Assembly: GCA_002448555.1 (NCBI GenBank)
Contig: DJYV01000058.1
Coordinates: 12,826 to 33,683 of the forward strand
From: Flavobacteriales bacterium UBA6969
Lineage (GTDB): Bacteria > Bacteroidota > Bacteroidia > Flavobacteriales_D > Sanyastnellaceae
Length of the DNA: 20,858 bases
Reading direction: 5' to 3'
This document shows positions 6,108-13,017 of this stretch, one piece after another. The position numbers and the translations under genes are program-made. The notes under the pieces were generated by a model. That model was not told the DNA's origin. It ran no database searches and worked only from the letters and a program-made list of their open reading frames with translations. Each line of letters starts with the position of its first letter. The stretch's first letter is position 1.

Positions 6108-7292
6108 ATGACAATGAGCAAAGCAGTTTATGTTGTTTCCGCGGTGCGAACACCGATGGGAAGTTTTTTAGGAGTGTTATCCACGGTGCCGGCTACAGAT
6201 CTGGGAGCCGCCGCAATCCGAGGGGCGCTTGAGAAAGGCGGGGCGGCCGCTGACCGAGTGGAAGAGGTGTTCATGGGCAACGTACTGCAAGCGGGACTGG
6301 GCCAAGCGCCCGCACGTCAAGCGGCGATGGCAGCAGGCATTCCGAACGACGTGCCGTGCACCACCATCAACAAGGTGTGTTCCAGTGGCATGAAGTCCAT
6401 TGCATTGGCTGCCCAAGCCATCGCGAGCGGTGACATTCAGGTGGCTGTCGCGGGTGGCATGGAAAACATGAGCCGCGTCCCACATTACTTCGACGCTCGG
6501 TCTGGAACCAAGTTCGGCGACGTCAAGATGAAAGATGGAATGCTGCTGGACGGTCTGACCGATGTGTACAACGCCACCCACATGGGCAATTACGCCGAGC
6601 TTTGTGCCAAGGAGCACAACATCAGCCGAGAAGCCCAAGATGACTTCGCCATCGAGAGCTACACGCGTTCGGCCAAAGCTTGGTCCGAAGGTGCATTCGC
6701 CGATGAAGTGGTTCCCGTCGCCGTTCCCCAGCGCAAAGGCGATCCCATCCATGTGGATACCGATCAGGAGTTCAGCCAAGTCAAAATGGAGAAGGTCCGC
6801 ACCCTGCGCCCGGCCTTCCAGAAAGATGGTACAGTAACGGCGGCCAACGCTTCTACATTGAACGACGGAGCGAGCGCTTTGGTCCTCGCATCGGAAGAGG
6901 CCGTTCAAGCCAACGGTTGGACACCAATCGCTCGCATCGCATCCACAGCGGACGCAGCCCACGCCCCCGAGTGGTTCACGACGGCTCCTTCGAAGGCCGT
7001 ACCACGCGCATTGGACAAAGCTGGCTGGCAGTCCGGTGACGTGGACCTGTGGGAATTGAATGAGGCGTTTTCTGTTGTCGGATTGGTCAATGTCGACCTG
7101 TTGGGTCTCGACGCATCCCAAGTCAACGTCAACGGCGGTGCCGTCTCGCTCGGCCACCCGCTCGGTTCCAGCGGTTCACGCATCGTGGTGACGTTGATCC
7201 ATGCCCTGCGGGCTCGCAACCTGAAAAAAGGCGGTGCAGGCATTTGCAACGGTGGTGGAGGAGCTTCGGCTTTAATGGTTGAATTGGTTTAA
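6108..7292 (+). CDS. Acetyl-CoA C-acyltransferase (thiolase)
   Basis: Thiolase that condenses two acetyl-CoA to acetoacetyl-CoA or, in the other direction, cleaves 3-ketoacyl-CoA with CoA. The 394-residue length is standard. The nucleophilic cysteine is in NKVCSSGMKS (Cys91). The second-half catalytic motifs are NEAFSVV, GHPLGSSGSR (His350) and CNGGGGAS (Cys380). The family's N-terminal YVVSAVRTPMGSFLG is present. Two starts are possible, ATG 6108 (MTMSK) and ATG 6114 (MSKAV); the -7 box at 6090-6097 fits either. The NlpC/P60 gene follows within 6 bases, so they probably share a transcript. The 3-hydroxyacyl-CoA dehydrogenase gene is close by on the other strand, suggesting a role in acyl-CoA breakdown or the acetoacetyl-CoA pool. 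Biosynthetic versus degradative use cannot be separated here. Confidence 0.96.
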   Translation: MTMSKAVYVVSAVRTPMGSFLGVLSTVPATDLGAAAIRGALEKGGAAADRVEEVFMGNVLQAGLGQAPARQAAMAAGIPNDVPCTTINKVCSSGMKSIALAAQAIASGDIQVAVAGGMENMSRVPHYFDARSGTKFGDVKMKDGMLLDGLTDVYNATHMGNYAELCAKEHNISREAQDDFAIESYTRSAKAWSEGAFADEVVPVAVPQRKGDPIHVDTDQEFSQVKMEKVRTLRPAFQKDGTVTAANASTLNDGASALVLASEEAVQANGWTPIARIASTADAAHAPEWFTTAPSKAVPRALDKAGWQSGDVDLWELNEAFSVVGLVNVDLLGLDASQVNVNGGAVSLGHPLGSSGSRIVVTLIHALRARNLKKGGAGICNGGGGASALMVELV

Positions 7293-7298
7293 TTGTCT

Positions 7299-8063
7299 AT
7301 GCAGCAAGGTGATCGCATCGTGCTCGTTGTTCCTGTCGGTCCGGTTCGGGTCGATGGAAATGACCGCGCTGAACTGTGCACGCAAGCACTGGCCGGAGAA
7401 CGGGCTGAGGTGCTGAACACCGGAGCAAAAGACTGGATGCACATCCAATTGGAATCGGATGGCTACACAGGATGGGTGGACCGCAAGCAATGGGCGGCTC
7501 CCGCAGATGATTCCGAATCGACGTTTATTTTGCAAGCGCCGTTTTCCAGATGGCTTCGCGGCGATGGCGCTTTGTTGCATTGCCCTGCTGGAAGCATACT
7601 CCTGCGCGACGATGCTGGTCATTGGTCCCTCAATGGCAACGGACTTGAACCCGTTGATCCGGAGGGCCGAGCATTGGAAGCGGCTGAAGATGCAGTCGAT
7701 GCAGCCGAGCAATTCCTTGGTGCTCCGTATTTGTGGGGTGGGAAAACGGCCACTGGAATCGACTGCTCAGGGTTGGTTCAGGTGGCCTGGAAATTGATGG
7801 GACAGGACGTCCCACGCGACGCGTCCCAACAAGCCGAAGTTGGTCAGTCCATCTCGTGGGGCGAGCAGCAACGGGGGGACGTTGTGTTCTTCCAAAATGA
7901 GGCGGGAAAGGTCGTGCACGTTGGTGTTTTGATCGACGCCACGACCATTGTTCACGCGGCCGGAGAGGTACGTGTGGATTCTCTGGTGCCCGAAGGTATT
8001 GAACGGGACGACCGGTTGACGCATGCCTTTCACAGCATCCGCCGGTGGAGCCTCAAAGGCTGA
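7299..8063 (+). CDS. NlpC/P60 family cysteine peptidase with SH3-like N-terminus
   Basis: Predicted peptidase of the C40 family, which cleaves D-glutamyl to diamino acid bonds in peptidoglycan peptides. The 254-residue product has a C-terminal catalytic domain: LGAPYLWGGKTATGIDCSGLVQVAW with Cys156 (spanning residues 140-164), RGDVVFF, VVHVGVLID with His207, and VHAAGEV with the third polar residue His219. The first 125 residues look like one or two bacterial SH3-type domains (WMHIQLESDGYTGWV). No signal peptide is visible, so it may be cytoplasmic and act in murein peptide recycling, like YkfC-type enzymes. The ATG at 7299 is taken as the start; a TTG at 7293 is also in frame. Its 3' end overlaps the oppositely oriented dehydrogenase gene by 11 bases. 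Confidence 0.92.
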   Translation: MQQGDRIVLVVPVGPVRVDGNDRAELCTQALAGERAEVLNTGAKDWMHIQLESDGYTGWVDRKQWAAPADDSESTFILQAPFSRWLRGDGALLHCPAGSILLRDDAGHWSLNGNGLEPVDPEGRALEAAEDAVDAAEQFLGAPYLWGGKTATGIDCSGLVQVAWKLMGQDVPRDASQQAEVGQSISWGEQQRGDVVFFQNEAGKVVHVGVLIDATTIVHAAGEVRVDSLVPEGIERDDRLTHAFHSIRRWSLKG

Positions 8064-9258
8064 AGTTCGACTTCTGGGCGGCTAAGTCCCGCAGCACAGG
8101 GCTGGGGCGGTAGCGGTCGTCCCCGTACCGGATTTGCAAGCTCTCCAGAACGTTTAACGTTGCTTTAGCGCCCCATTCGTTGCACCATGCGAGCAGGCCT
8201 TTGGGATAGTTAACGCCCTTGGTCATGGCCGTTTCCAGGTCTGCAGGAGATGCGATGTTGAGGTAACAGGCGTCTGCCGCTTCGTTGATGAGCATGGCCA
8301 CAATGCGTTCGACAATCCAGTCAAATTGGTTGGGATCAATGGATGCGTCGTTGGCTGGTTGGGCCTCTTGCCCGTCACCATACGTGTAATAGCCCTTGCC
8401 TGATTTGCGCCCGAGCCAACGGGCATCGACGTGTTGTTTTTGAATCAAGCTCGGCCGGTACCGAGGATCGTTGTAAAACGCCTCAAAGACCGAGCATGAC
8501 ACGGCGTAGTTGACGTCGTTTCCGATCAGGTCCATCAATTCAAACGGACCCATTCGAAAACCGGCATTGCGCATGGCCGCATCGATGGTCTCTCGCGACG
8601 CCAATCCTTCCTCGAAAATCCGCAACGCTTCGCCATAGAACGGCCGCGCCACGCGATTGACAATGAAGCCAGGTGTGTCTTTGGTGACCACAGGAGACTT
8701 GCCCCAATCGTCCATCATGGACTTGGCCCGGTCCACATGCGCAGAATCAGTCTGCAGCGCAGGTACGACTTCGACCAAGGCCATTAACGGTGCAGGGTTG
8801 AAGAAGTGCAGTCCCATGAAACGTTCCGGGTGCTGCAGCTTGCCGGCAATGGCGGTCACGCTGAGCGAGGAGGTGTTGGTGGCCAGAACAGCGTCAGATG
8901 CGACGATCGTTTCCAAGGATTGAAAAAGTGACTGCTTCACGCCGAGGTCTTCCACGATGGCTTCAATCACCCAATCGCAAGCTGCCAACGAATCGAGGGC
9001 CGTTGTGCGGTCAATGGCGGATTGGATGCGTTCGCTGTCGGCAGTGGACCATTTACCTTTTTCCACCAATCGCGCAGCGACCTTGGCCAAAGCGGCCGCG
9101 CTCCGCTCCAATGCGGATTCACTTTGATCAACCAAAACGACGGTATGACCGGCTTGTGCTGCGAGCTGGGCGATGCCGGAGCCCATGGCACCGGCACCGA
9201 CAACACCAATGGAGGACGTTCCTGTTTGCATGGGACGAAGTTCGTACTTTTCCTGCAT
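8053..9258 (-). CDS. 3-hydroxyacyl-CoA dehydrogenase
   Basis: NAD-dependent oxidation of 3-hydroxyacyl-CoA to 3-ketoacyl-CoA, the step before thiolase in beta-oxidation-like pathways. The 401-residue product has an N-terminal Rossmann fold with GVVGAGAMGSGIAQ (residues 18-31). The catalytic His151-Glu163 pair lies in GLHFFNPAPLMALVEVV. A first C-terminal helical domain (DTPGFIVNRVARPFYGEAL) is followed by a second (about 310-390) with MTKGVNYPKGLLAW. The two-domain C-terminus and that last motif are reminiscent of PaaH/PaaC-type enzymes, but substrate cannot be assigned. Two starts are possible: ATG 9258, which overlaps head-to-head with the ATG of the next gene, and ATG 9231 (MQTGTSSIG), closer to the usual family N-terminus. 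Confidence 0.95.
   Translation of the reverse strand: MQEKYELRPMQTGTSSIGVVGAGAMGSGIAQLAAQAGHTVVLVDQSESALERSAAALAKVAARLVEKGKWSTADSERIQSAIDRTTALDSLAACDWVIEAIVEDLGVKQSLFQSLETIVASDAVLATNTSSLSVTAIAGKLQHPERFMGLHFFNPAPLMALVEVVPALQTDSAHVDRAKSMMDDWGKSPVVTKDTPGFIVNRVARPFYGEALRIFEEGLASRETIDAAMRNAGFRMGPFELMDLIGNDVNYAVSCSVFEAFYNDPRYRPSLIQKQHVDARWLGRKSGKGYYTYGDGQEAQPANDASIDPNQFDWIVERIVAMLINEAADACYLNIASPADLETAMTKGVNYPKGLLAWCNEWGAKATLNVLESLQIRYGDDRYRPSPVLRDLAAQKSNFSL
9245..9252 (+). promoter_or_regulatory. -7-like box before the purine nucleoside phosphorylase gene
   Basis: TACTTTTC differs from TAnnTTTG at one base and ends 4 bases before the ATG at 9257. A TTTG at 9225-9228 lies 16 bases upstream, slightly shorter than the usual spacing. 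It lies inside the first codons of the divergent dehydrogenase gene if that gene starts at 9258. Confidence 0.25.
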
Positions 9259-10081
9259 GGATAGTCAAGAAGAGTTGCAGGCTTCCGCGGATTATTTGCG
9301 TGAGCGCGGTGTGGGTGAGGTTGATGTGGCCATTGTTTTGGGCACAGGTTTGGGCGGATTGGTGAATGAAATCGATGAAGTGTTGGCGTTCAATTACAGC
9401 CAGATTCCACACATACCTCTAGCCACGGTGGAGTTCCATTTTGGCAAACTGATTTACGGCGAGCTGGGCGGCAAACGTGTTTTGGCGTGGCAAGGACGCT
9501 TTCACTACTACGAAGGGTACACCATGGAGCAGGTGGTCAAGCCGGTACGCATTTCCAAGATGCTGGGTGCAAAAGCGTTGCTGATCTCAAATGCAGCAGG
9601 CAGCTTGAATCCCGACATCAAGAAAGGGGCGCTGATGTGCATCGAAGACCACATCAATTTGTTTCCGGATTCCCCCTTGCGTGGCCGCAACCTCGACGCC
9701 TTGGGCGGTCGGTTTCCCGATATGTGCGAGCCGTACGATGTCGAATTGAGCGGGGCCATGTTTCAGGTGGCGCGGTCGCTTGATATCCCTTTGTACACCG
9801 GTGTTTATGTAGGCGTTCCGGGTCCTCAACTCGAGACCCGTGCGGAGTACCGGTACCTCCTAACGATCGGCGCTGATGCGGTGGGGATGTCCACCGTCCC
9901 CGAAGTCATTGCGGCAGCGCACATGAACATGCCGTGTGCGGCGGTGAGCGTCATTACGGATGAATGCAATCCGGAGCACTTAGCTTCATTCAACATCGAT
10001 GAAGTGATTGCTATCGCTAAGGAATCAGAGCCCTTGCTCACGCGGCTGTTTTCCGAATTCATGAACCGGCTCAAGGTGTAA
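9257..10081 (+). CDS. Purine nucleoside phosphorylase (PNP/MTAP family)
   Basis: Phosphorolysis of purine nucleosides to free base and ribose-1-phosphate in purine salvage. The 274-residue product is a trimeric-type PNP by motif. It has VLGTGLGGLVNEI (phosphate loop, residues 27-39), WQGRFHYYEGY (His83 region), ISNAAGSLNP (110-119), MCIEDHINL (127-135), GPQLETRAEYR with the base-binding Glu193, and GADAVGMSTVPEVIAA. The residue matching Asn243 of the human enzyme is Asp235 (VITDECNPE), as in methylthioadenosine phosphorylases, so base preference is uncertain. The start at 9257 gives the usual short N-terminus; a longer open frame from 9173 runs through the opposite-strand gene and is not used. 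A weak hairpin at 10122-10134 with a T-run may terminate the transcript. Confidence 0.95.
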   Translation: MDSQEELQASADYLRERGVGEVDVAIVLGTGLGGLVNEIDEVLAFNYSQIPHIPLATVEFHFGKLIYGELGGKRVLAWQGRFHYYEGYTMEQVVKPVRISKMLGAKALLISNAAGSLNPDIKKGALMCIEDHINLFPDSPLRGRNLDALGGRFPDMCEPYDVELSGAMFQVARSLDIPLYTGVYVGVPGPQLETRAEYRYLLTIGADAVGMSTVPEVIAAAHMNMPCAAVSVITDECNPEHLASFNIDEVIAIAKESEPLLTRLFSEFMNRLKV

Positions 10082-10121
10082 CGGCCGTCAATTCCATGAC
10101 TGCATTCGTAAATCCCTCATT

Positions 10122-10145
10122 CCAAGGAACTTGGTGTGGTTTTTT
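10122..10145 (+). terminator. Weak terminator after the phosphorylase gene
   Basis: CCAAG (10122-10126) pairs with CTTGG (10130-10134) around GAA, followed closely by six T residues at 10140-10145. The stem is only 5 bp, so termination may be partial and allow some read-through into the Zn-ribbon gene. Confidence 0.4.
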
Positions 10146-10154
10146 ATTGGCCGA

Positions 10155-10559
10155 ATGTTCAGAATCAAATCCCATCGATGCAAGGAATGTGGTGACCGGC
10201 TGACCGGCCGAAGTGACAAGTTATTCTGCGACGATGCCTGCCGCGTGCGGCACCACCGCAAGTCCAATTCGCTGCATGCGTTGAAGCGTGGGGTCGACCA
10301 CGTTCTGCAACGGAACCGCTCCCTGTTGGTTGATTTACGCAAATCCACTTACGCTCAGTTGAATGCGGAGGACCGGGCTTTTTGGCTGCGCCGGCAGGGC
10401 TTTGATTTCAATTTCCACACCTATGTTGTGCCATTGCAGGACGGACGCATGGCCATCATGTGCTACGATGAAGGGTATGTATTGGACGGGGACGGCATCT
10501 TGCCTTGGAAGGAAAGCGGCCGGATCGCCGGATTACTTGCGCCGCGGGCGCTTTCCTGA
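10155..10559 (+). CDS. Small Zn-ribbon protein of unknown function
   Basis: A 134-residue protein. The N-terminal HRCKECGDRLTGRSDKLFC (residues 7-25) followed by DDACR gives a four-cysteine pattern CxxC...CxxxC, likely a small zinc ribbon or treble clef followed by a basic RHHRK stretch. The remainder is a globular domain of about 100 residues with FDFNFHTYVVP and GRMAIMCYDEGYVLDGDGILPW that I cannot assign. Similar short Zn-ribbon proteins are known to me from Bacteroidota without a defined role. The ATG at 10155 is preferred because the alternative at 10131 lies in the terminator hairpin of the previous gene. Its last 27 bases overlap the 3' end of the opposite-strand helicase gene. Confidence 0.75.
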   Translation: MFRIKSHRCKECGDRLTGRSDKLFCDDACRVRHHRKSNSLHALKRGVDHVLQRNRSLLVDLRKSTYAQLNAEDRAFWLRRQGFDFNFHTYVVPLQDGRMAIMCYDEGYVLDGDGILPWKESGRIAGLLAPRALS

Positions 10560-11798
10560 TTTGCGCTTCTTTTCGTGAAAGGCGCCTTTGTAGTTGGGGT
10601 CCCGCTTTTTCAGTTCCCGGTCAATTTCACGCGCCTGGTTCTGTTTTTCCCGAGGCGGGGTTTCGAACGTTTCCAATTCAGGAACCGCTGGAAAGTCCAA
10701 CAAGGATTCACCGGTAAGCGACTCAATGCGTTCCAATGCAAATTTTTCAGCAGGGTCGACCAAGGTCAGCGCGGAGCCTTCACGGAATGCCCGGCCCGTT
10801 CTGCCAATGCGGTGGATGTAGTCGTGGGGATCCCTTGGCACCGAAGCGTTGATGACCCATTGGGTTTCCGGAACGTCAATACCGCGGCTCGCGACATCCG
10901 TGGCAATGAGGATTTGCACAGCCCCCGTCCTGAAGTCTTGTATGGCGTTGATGCGCGCATTTTGTCCTTTGTTGCTGTGCACGGCGCGTACCCCCTTGTC
11001 AAACGAACGGTCTAGGAACTTGAACAGGTTTTCGGCTTCTTCCTTGCGTCGGGTGAAAATCAACAACCGGTCATCACCAAGTTGCTCCCGTACGTACCAT
11101 TCGATGAACGCAATTTTGGTGCGGAGGTTGGGCAATGGCAATTTGTACTGGGTCACGGTCGAAACGGGAGTGCTTTCGGGGGTAACCTCGATGCGGGTAG
11201 GCCAGAGCAAAAACTCTTCGGCGAGTCGTTCCACGCGCGGGGGGAACGTTGCGGAAAACAGGATGTTCTGTCGCTTGGAGGGAATGACTTCTTGAATTTG
11301 GCGGATTTGCGGCATGAAGCCCATGTCCATCATGCGGTCCGCTTCGTCGAGGACGATGTGCTTTAGCTTTTTCGTCTCCACGTAGCCGCGGGAATAGATT
11401 TCCAAAAACCGTCCCGGTGTGGAAACGATCAAGTCCGTGCCGTCTGCGATTTCTTCGATTTGCTTTTTGGGCCCCACGCCGCCGTAGAATGCCACGATCC
11501 GCAAGTCGGTATAGCAGGCAAATTTCAGGGCTTCTTGGTGGATTTGGACGACCAATTCTTTGGTGGGTGCCAGAACCAGCCCTCGCGGCGCATCGCCTTG
11601 AGCGTATTTCAGTGTCTGCAGCAAGGGAAGCAGAAATGCTGCAGTCTTGCCCGTTCCGGTTTGTGCAATCCCAATCACATCTTGCCCAGCCCGCAGCGGC
11701 GGAATGGCCTTTTGTTGGATTGGCGTGGCGTTTTCATACCCCGCGTCTTCAATGGCATTTAAGAACTGCCGAGTCAGCTTGAGGTCGTCAAATCGCAT
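10533..11798 (-). CDS. DEAD-box RNA helicase (RhlE-like)
   Basis: ATP-dependent RNA helicase, acting in ribosome assembly or RNA decay. The 421-residue product has the full motif set: upstream Phe and Q motif (ENATPIQQ, residues 22-29), AQTGTGKT (motif I, Lys51), PTKEL, STPGR, DEAD (151-154), FSAT (181-184), ATDVASRGID and HRIGRTGR (motif VI). The last 50 residues are a basic low-complexity tail (KKRDPNYKGAFHEKKRKSGK) typical of RhlE-type proteins that use it to bind RNA. It starts at the ATG at 11798. A perfect -7 box TAAATTTG ends 4 bases upstream, and this box lies in one arm of a 19-bp palindrome shared with the divergent acyltransferase gene. The 3' end overlaps the Zn-ribbon gene by 27 bases. 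Confidence 0.95.
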   Translation of the reverse strand: MRFDDLKLTRQFLNAIEDAGYENATPIQQKAIPPLRAGQDVIGIAQTGTGKTAAFLLPLLQTLKYAQGDAPRGLVLAPTKELVVQIHQEALKFACYTDLRIVAFYGGVGPKKQIEEIADGTDLIVSTPGRFLEIYSRGYVETKKLKHIVLDEADRMMDMGFMPQIRQIQEVIPSKRQNILFSATFPPRVERLAEEFLLWPTRIEVTPESTPVSTVTQYKLPLPNLRTKIAFIEWYVREQLGDDRLLIFTRRKEEAENLFKFLDRSFDKGVRAVHSNKGQNARINAIQDFRTGAVQILIATDVASRGIDVPETQWVINASVPRDPHDYIHRIGRTGRAFREGSALTLVDPAEKFALERIESLTGESLLDFPAVPELETFETPPREKQNQAREIDRELKKRDPNYKGAFHEKKRKSGKRPRRK

Positions 11799-11802
11799 GA
11801 GA

Positions 11803-11825
11803 CAAATTTAGGTTACCTAAATTCG
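11803..11825. promoter_or_regulatory. 19-bp perfect palindrome with mirrored -7 boxes (divergent promoter/operator)
   Basis: AATTTAGGT (11805-11813), a central T, then ACCTAAATT (11815-11823) form a perfect inverted repeat in the 36-base gap between the helicase and acyltransferase genes. On the minus strand its arm contains TAAATTTG (11810-11803), a perfect -7 box; on the plus strand the other arm gives TAAATTCG (11818-11825), one base off. It may be a symmetric bidirectional promoter, a repressor-binding site, or both. Confidence 0.5.
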
Positions 11826-11834
11826 TGGCGGAAG

Positions 11835-13004
11835 ATGGAGGATTCTTATGCGCATATGCGACCATATTTGGACCACGAGGTTCCTGAAGCCATTGCGTGC
11901 TTGGTCGGGGCGCTCGATTGGGAATCCCAACTGGCCCCGTTCATTGGCAATGAAAAAGCAGCGGCGCTGATGCAGGGCATCGAAGGGCTGCGCAGTGTGG
12001 AGTCCTTCCAAGAAAACCTCTCCCGTGTTTTTGTTGACATGCTGCTTCAGCGGACAGCTGAGGATGTGTCGGTATCTTATGCGTCGGGTTTTGAAGGCCA
12101 CGGTGCTCTGTTCATTTCGAACCACCGAGACATCGTCTTGGATCCGTCGCTCATCAACATGGCTCTCCTTTCTCAGGGGGAGTCGACTACCCAAATCGGC
12201 ATCGGCAGCAATTTGCTGCAAACGGAGTGGGTGGAGAAACTGGTCCGGCTGAACAAAAGCTTTATCGTACGCCGGGGCGGAACACCGCGCGAACAGTTGA
12301 TGGCCAGCGCAGAAATTGCAGGTTATGTGCGCCATGTCATCACCGAGCAAAACGCTTCCGTGTGGTTAGCTCAGCGTGAAGGCCGGGCTAAAGATGGCGA
12401 CGACCGAACGTCTCCAGCCTTGATTCGCATGCTGCTAAACGGAGAGGATGGCGAGGGGTGGAACCGCCTGAAGGTCCAGCCGGTCAGTTTGAGTTACGAG
12501 TGGGATCCGTGCGACGGAATGAAAGTGCGCGAGCTGTTGAGCCGGGACGCCAACAACGGAGAATACGTCAAAGCATCGGGAGAGGATGAGCGAAGTATGA
12601 AGCAAGGATTGTTTGGCTGGAAGGGCCGGATTCACGTTGCCTTCTGCGACCCCATTTCATGGGAGAATCCGCCAGAGGGTGTTCGTCCAGCTGCCCACTT
12701 GGCCCCGCGGGTGGACCAAGTTTTGCACGAGTCCATGAAGACATGGCCCTGTCAGCATTGGGCGGCAGCGGAGTGGATGCGCCTCACTGGAAGTCGCGGA
12801 ACGAATTGGCCGGACGAATGGAACCCCGATTCCGTGGATGCTCAGGTGGGTGAAGCCTGCGAAAAACGCATCAACGCCATTGCCGGTTCCCTCACCGATT
12901 TGAATGCCAGCGATGCAGCCGTGCGCTTGAAGTGGTGCGAAATCACCATGAATCCACTGATCAATGCCGTGCTCGCTAGTAAGGCAGCCTCAGTAACGGC
13001 CTAA
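11835..13004 (+). CDS. Glycerolipid acyltransferase (PlsB/PlsC-like, Bacteroidota type)
   Basis: Predicted acyltransferase of the LPLAT superfamily, transferring an acyl chain to glycerol-3-phosphate or 1-acylglycerol-3-phosphate in phospholipid synthesis. The 389-residue protein has FISNHRDIVLDPSLINMAL (block I, about residues 93-111), KSFIVRRGG (block II region), WLAQREGRAKDGDDRT (block III, with the EGR phosphate-binding residues) and a following VQPVSLSYEWDP. In block I the aspartate lies after five residues (H-x5-D), or after one, and not the classical H-x4-D; I recall this as shared by the Bacteroidota group. No transmembrane segment is obvious. The gene is divergent from the helicase across a 36-base gap carrying the palindrome, and its end lies 13 bases from the convergent methyltransferase gene. 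Confidence 0.85.
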   Translation: MEDSYAHMRPYLDHEVPEAIACLVGALDWESQLAPFIGNEKAAALMQGIEGLRSVESFQENLSRVFVDMLLQRTAEDVSVSYASGFEGHGALFISNHRDIVLDPSLINMALLSQGESTTQIGIGSNLLQTEWVEKLVRLNKSFIVRRGGTPREQLMASAEIAGYVRHVITEQNASVWLAQREGRAKDGDDRTSPALIRMLLNGEDGEGWNRLKVQPVSLSYEWDPCDGMKVRELLSRDANNGEYVKASGEDERSMKQGLFGWKGRIHVAFCDPISWENPPEGVRPAAHLAPRVDQVLHESMKTWPCQHWAAAEWMRLTGSRGTNWPDEWNPDSVDAQVGEACEKRINAIAGSLTDLNASDAAVRLKWCEITMNPLINAVLASKAASVTA

Positions 13005-13017
13005 CGCAGCCGTTCCA

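Noticed and set aside
6177..7157. 326-codon open frame on the minus strand inside the thiolase gene
   Set aside because: It is an antisense shadow of a well-conserved gene; its composition is rich in Cys, His and Val with no domain or start signal.
9173..9256. Longer phosphorylase start at 9173
   Set aside because: The extension is Pro/Met-rich, antisense to the Rossmann glycine motif of the dehydrogenase, and not seen in the family.
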